From Clostridia bacterium (GTDB lineage: Bacteria; Bacillota; Clostridia; UBA1381), in the NCBI GenBank assembly GCA_900751685.1, contig CAADSR010000003.1:1-7859 (forward strand): DNA of 7,859 nt, read 5' to 3'. Both the position numbers and the translations under genes were made by a program. This document shows, one piece after another, positions 5,254 to 7,859 of this stretch (position 1 is the first letter of the stretch; each line of letters opens with the position of its first letter). The notes under the pieces are model-generated. The model saw nothing but the letters and a program-made list of their open reading frames with translations. It did not search any database and had not been told where the DNA came from.

Positions 5254-5322
5254 CTGTGGCAAAATTGTTCCATTACGCAAACTATTGCGTGACGCGCAAT
5301 TTTTGCCGCGGTTTCTTTTTTT
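5254..5322 (+). terminator. Long two-part hairpin with T-tract between khpA and rimM
   Basis: An outer helix pairs CTGTGGCAAAATTG (5254-5267) with the run ending GCCGCGG at 5311, with one bulge and some G-U pairs. An inner hairpin pairs TTACGCAA (5273-5280) with TTGCGTGA (5285-5292). TTTCTTTTTTT (5312-5322) follows, as in an intrinsic terminator. Its position inside a normally continuous operon suggests attenuation or mRNA processing rather than a simple end. Confidence 0.7.
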
Positions 5323-5354
5323 ATAAATAGTTCTGAGGTGCGGAGGAAATAGAA

Positions 5355-5864
5355 ATGGATTTATTAGAAGTTGGTAAAATTGTAAATACGCATGGACTTC
5401 GGGGCGAGGTGAAGGTCACACCATGGACAGATGTGCCGGAAGTTTTTGAACAGTTAGAGTTTGTTTATGTTTGCCGCAGAGGAGGCCAGGAGAAATTAAC
5501 GGTTCAGAATGTGAAATATCAAAAGCAGAATTTAATTGTAAAGTTCCGGGAAATCGGGGATATTGACCAGGCGCAATTGTATAAGAATATGGTTTTATCT
5601 GCACCGCGGGAAATGCTTGGAGAGCTTCCGGAAGGGGTTTATTATATAGCAGATTTGATCGGTCTTTCTGTTGTGGATGAATCAGGAAATAAAATTGGTA
5701 TTTTATCAGATGTATTTCAGACGGGCAGCAACGATGTGTACACCGTAAAAAGAGAAGGAAAAAAAGAGTTACTTCTCCCGGTGATTGAAGATGTAGTGCT
5801 GAAAGTGGATTTACCGAATAAGACGGTCACAGTTAGGATCATGGAAGGGCTGGATGAGTCATGA
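5355..5864 (+). CDS. rimM: Ribosome maturation factor RimM
   Basis: RimM helps assemble the head of the 30S subunit and binds ribosomal protein S19. The 169-residue protein has the usual two domains. The N-terminal beta-barrel (about 5-85) includes VGKIVNTHGLRGEVKV. The C-terminal PRC-barrel (about 93-165) contains YYIADLIGLSVV, GSNDVYTV and LLLPVIEDVV, all standard family motifs. CGGAGG (5341-5346), eight bases before ATG, supports the start. The stop codon overlaps the trmD start as ATGA at 5861-5864, so the two are translationally coupled. Confidence 0.97.
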   Translation: MDLLEVGKIVNTHGLRGEVKVTPWTDVPEVFEQLEFVYVCRRGGQEKLTVQNVKYQKQNLIVKFREIGDIDQAQLYKNMVLSAPREMLGELPEGVYYIADLIGLSVVDESGNKIGILSDVFQTGSNDVYTVKREGKKELLLPVIEDVVLKVDLPNKTVTVRIMEGLDES

Positions 5865-6610
5865 TCCATTTTGATGTACTGACTTTGTTTCCGGAAATGT
5901 TTGAGGCAGTATTGGGCGGCAGTGTAATCGGCAGGGCCCGGGAGAACGGCCTTTTAGAGATGCACTTTATAAATATCAGGGATTTTTCAAAAAATAAGCA
6001 CCGTAAGGTAGATGATTATCCTTATAGCGGCGGTGGGGGAATGTTGATGACACCACAGCCTATTTACGATGCATATCAAAGTATCGTTTCCGGCTTGGAT
6101 TATAAGCCATTGACCATTTATATGTCCCCTCAAGGAAAGGTTTTTCAACAGGAGACAGCGAGAGTGCTTGTGCGGCAGCAACACATTGTGCTTCTGTGCG
6201 GGCATTATGAAGGGGTAGACCAAAGGGTATTAGATGAAATCGTCGACATGGAATTGTCCATTGGTGATTTTGTTTTGACGGGTGGTGAGATCCCTGCAAT
6301 GGCTGTTATCGACGCAGTGGCCCGCTTGGTGCCTGGTGTTTTATCAACAGAAGAGTCTTATACCAATGAATCGCATTATCAGAGCTTATTAGAATATCCC
6401 CAATATACGAGGCCGCCGGAATTTTTGGGCAAAGAAATTCCTGAAATTTTAATTTCCGGCCACCATGCAAAAATTGAAGAATGGAAACATGAACAAGCAC
6501 TTTTAAATACCCTTCATAAAAGGCCGGATTTGCTGGAGAAGGCAGAGCTTACAAAGAAAGACAGGGATTTTTTACAGAAGCATTCATGGAAAGAGATAGA
6601 GACGGATTAA
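5861..6610 (+). CDS. trmD: tRNA (guanine-37-N1)-methyltransferase TrmD
   Basis: TrmD uses S-adenosylmethionine to methylate G37 next to the anticodon, which prevents +1 frameshifting. The 249-residue length is typical. The start MIHFDVLTLFPEMF is canonical. YSGGGGMLM (55-63), GHYEGVDQR (114-122) and SIGDFVLTGGE (133-143) form the trefoil-knot cofactor site. SLLEYPQYTRP follows in the C-terminal half. At the position of the E. coli catalytic Asp169, my manual alignment puts Glu170 (context TNESH), a possible conservative substitution. The gene overlaps rimM by four bases. The usual next gene, rplS, is absent here: a terminator follows 11 bases after the stop. Confidence 0.97.
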   Translation: MIHFDVLTLFPEMFEAVLGGSVIGRARENGLLEMHFINIRDFSKNKHRKVDDYPYSGGGGMLMTPQPIYDAYQSIVSGLDYKPLTIYMSPQGKVFQQETARVLVRQQHIVLLCGHYEGVDQRVLDEIVDMELSIGDFVLTGGEIPAMAVIDAVARLVPGVLSTEESYTNESHYQSLLEYPQYTRPPEFLGKEIPEILISGHHAKIEEWKHEQALLNTLHKRPDLLEKAELTKKDRDFLQKHSWKEIETD

Positions 6611-6621
6611 TATATCAAGAC

Positions 6622-6665
6622 AAAAAAGGTTCACTGGATAAATGCTTATCTAGTGAACCTTTTTT
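6622..6665. terminator. Bidirectional intrinsic terminator between trmD and the histidine kinase gene
   Basis: A stem of about 20 pairs joins A6 plus GGTTCACTGGATAA with TTATCTAGTGAACC plus T6 across the four-base ATGC loop, with one G-U wobble. Both strands end in a run of six T, so it can stop transcription from trmD and from the convergent gene. Confidence 0.95.
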
Positions 6666-6668
6666 CGT

Positions 6669-7859
6669 TTAAGGGTCGGCTAAGGGAAGCTGGATTGTAG
6701 CAGAGAAGCCTTCACCGGGATGGCTTTCTAAAAAAAGCATCCCACCATGGGCAGCAATGATTTTCTGAACGATAACAAGTCCTAAACCATGGCCATCTTC
6801 AAAAGAAGAAGGAAATCCAGCGCTGGGAGACTGTGGAAAAAGTAAAGTGCCTTTTCCATTATCTGAAATAGAGATACAACAGGATTGGTTTTCTTTTATC
6901 GTTTGAGAAATCGTTACTGTACAGCCCTGGGGATTATGAACGACCGCATTATGGATCAAATTGAAGAATGCACGTTTTAGAAGCGGTTTATCTCCGCAGA
7001 CAATACATCCCTCCTCTATTTTTCCCCAGCAGATGATATGGTCGGGAAGATTGTTATTTAGCATTTCACAAACCGTTTCACGAAGCAATGGGGCTGGCAA
7101 AAAATTTTCTTTTGCCGCTGGCTGCATTTCATATTCTAATGTGGAGACTAAATTCATGTCAGCAACTAAATTTTTGATTTTGATACTTTGTGCACTAATG
7201 ATTTTTGCTTTTCTTTTTTCATCCTCCGGCAGTGTAGAAGAAGAGGCGATCTCCTCTGAATATCCTAAGATCATGGATAAAGGGGTACGGATATCATGTG
7301 AGATTCCTCGGATCCAATTTGAGCGGGCGGTATCCCTTTTTTTTAGAGCATTATTTTTTTTCTCTAAGATTCTGGATACCTCATTGATGTTTTCGGCTAA
7401 TTCACGGAAAATACCTTTTTGCGGCAGATAAATAGCTTTTTCTTTTGTAAGGCTCGAAATCCCATTTATTAATGCACGGAGTGAACGCAGGATGAACAGG
7501 CTCAAAATACCGGCGAGCAGTGCTGCAAGCAAGGCATTGAGCGCTAGAACTAAAATCATCCGCTGCGGAAGGGATCTGAACCAGGAAGATGAAAAGCTCA
7601 TAAAATACTTGCCATAACTGTCTTTTGGCATCCCCATAATTAAAATCCCATCGTCACGCAAATTTAAATAGACTGGATAATCATTAAGAAACCAGCGGGT
7701 CATACGGGCAATATCCGTATGGGAATAGGCAATAGGGATCTCACCGGGCTTATTGCGCTGCCACAGCATCTTGCCGTCAGGATCTAACAAGACAAGCCAG
7801 ATCCCTTGTTCCTTTAATATTTGATCCATACCCTCTAACACATAATCTTGTGTTTGTTC
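6669..7859 (-). CDS. Membrane sensor histidine kinase (5' end outside window)
   Basis: This is the sensor of a two-component system. It autophosphorylates on histidine and passes phosphate to a response regulator, which is not in the window. The frame is open to the right edge, giving 396 visible residues. An N-terminal signal or first membrane helix is probably missing. Counting from the edge, residues about 7-95 look like a short extracellular sensor. A hydrophobic helix spans about 100-124 (MILVLALNALLAALLAGILS). A HAMP-like linker follows. Then come the H-box ISHDIRTPLSMILGYSEE with phospho-acceptor His188, the N-box FFNLIHNAVVHN (about 298-309), G1 SDNGKG (about 332-337) and G2 GHGLGLVIV (about 356-364). 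All catalytic boxes look intact, so the enzyme should be active. The stimulus cannot be told. TAA at 6671-6669 lies three bases from the shared terminator. Confidence 0.95.
   Translation of the reverse strand, partial: EQTQDYVLEGMDQILKEQGIWLVLLDPDGKMLWQRNKPGEIPIAYSHTDIARMTRWFLNDYPVYLNLRDDGILIMGMPKDSYGKYFMSFSSSWFRSLPQRMILVLALNALLAALLAGILSLFILRSLRALINGISSLTKEKAIYLPQKGIFRELAENINEVSRILEKKNNALKKRDTARSNWIRGISHDIRTPLSMILGYSEEIASSSTLPEDEKRKAKIISAQSIKIKNLVADMNLVSTLEYEMQPAAKENFLPAPLLRETVCEMLNNNLPDHIICWGKIEEGCIVCGDKPLLKRAFFNLIHNAVVHNPQGCTVTISQTIKENQSCCISISDNGKGTLLFPQSPSAGFPSSFEDGHGLGLVIVQKIIAAHGGMLFLESHPGEGFSATIQLPLADP

Noticed and set aside
6961..7431. A 156-codon plus-strand reading frame
   Set aside because: It is antisense to the H-box and N-box region of the histidine kinase, has no recognisable motif and no ribosome binding site.

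Overview
The window looks like a chromosomal housekeeping segment of a low-to-mid GC Gram-positive anaerobe, most likely a member of Clostridia (Lachnospiraceae-like). The pointers are strong purine-rich ribosome binding sites, sigma-A type promoters, U-rich intrinsic terminators, a short SRP RNA directly upstream of dnaX, the ylxM-ffh pair, and the rpsP-khpA-rimM-trmD operon. The genus assignment is an inference. No mobile element, CRISPR array, tRNA or rRNA was seen.

Layout. Positions 1-1224 (minus) hold the N-terminal 408 codons of dnaX, which runs off the left edge. Upstream of it, on the same strand, are an intrinsic terminator (1268-1290), a short bacterial SRP RNA (about 1305-1411) and a near-consensus promoter (1448-1476). 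An AT-rich divergent intergenic region (about 1480-1810) contains a perfect Spo0A-type box and a TATAAT element ahead of a 110-residue uncharacterised protein (1811-2143, plus). After a strong terminator comes a Toprim protein related to RNase M5 (2241-2858). A consensus promoter at 2884-2912 then starts ylxM-ffh-rpsP-khpA-rimM-trmD (2967-6610). Internal hairpins lie between ffh and rpsP and between khpA and rimM. A bidirectional terminator (6622-6665) separates trmD from a convergent sensor histidine kinase gene, whose 5' end lies off the right edge (6669-7859, minus).

How the genes work together. SRP RNA and Ffh are the two core parts of the bacterial signal recognition particle, and YlxM is its usual genetic partner. 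All three lie within about 3.4 kb here. rpsP, khpA, rimM and trmD link ribosome assembly, RNA chaperoning and tRNA modification. DnaX is the clamp-loader ATPase of DNA polymerase III. The Toprim protein probably acts on RNA or DNA. The histidine kinase appears to be an unrelated neighbour.

Most of the window is ordinary conserved core genome. The points worth a second look are mainly regulatory: the Spo0A box before the unknown protein, a 22-nt inverted repeat at the predicted ylxM start site, a two-state hairpin before rimM, variant SRP RNA and Ffh contact sequences, and an apparent Asp-to-Glu change at the catalytic position of TrmD.
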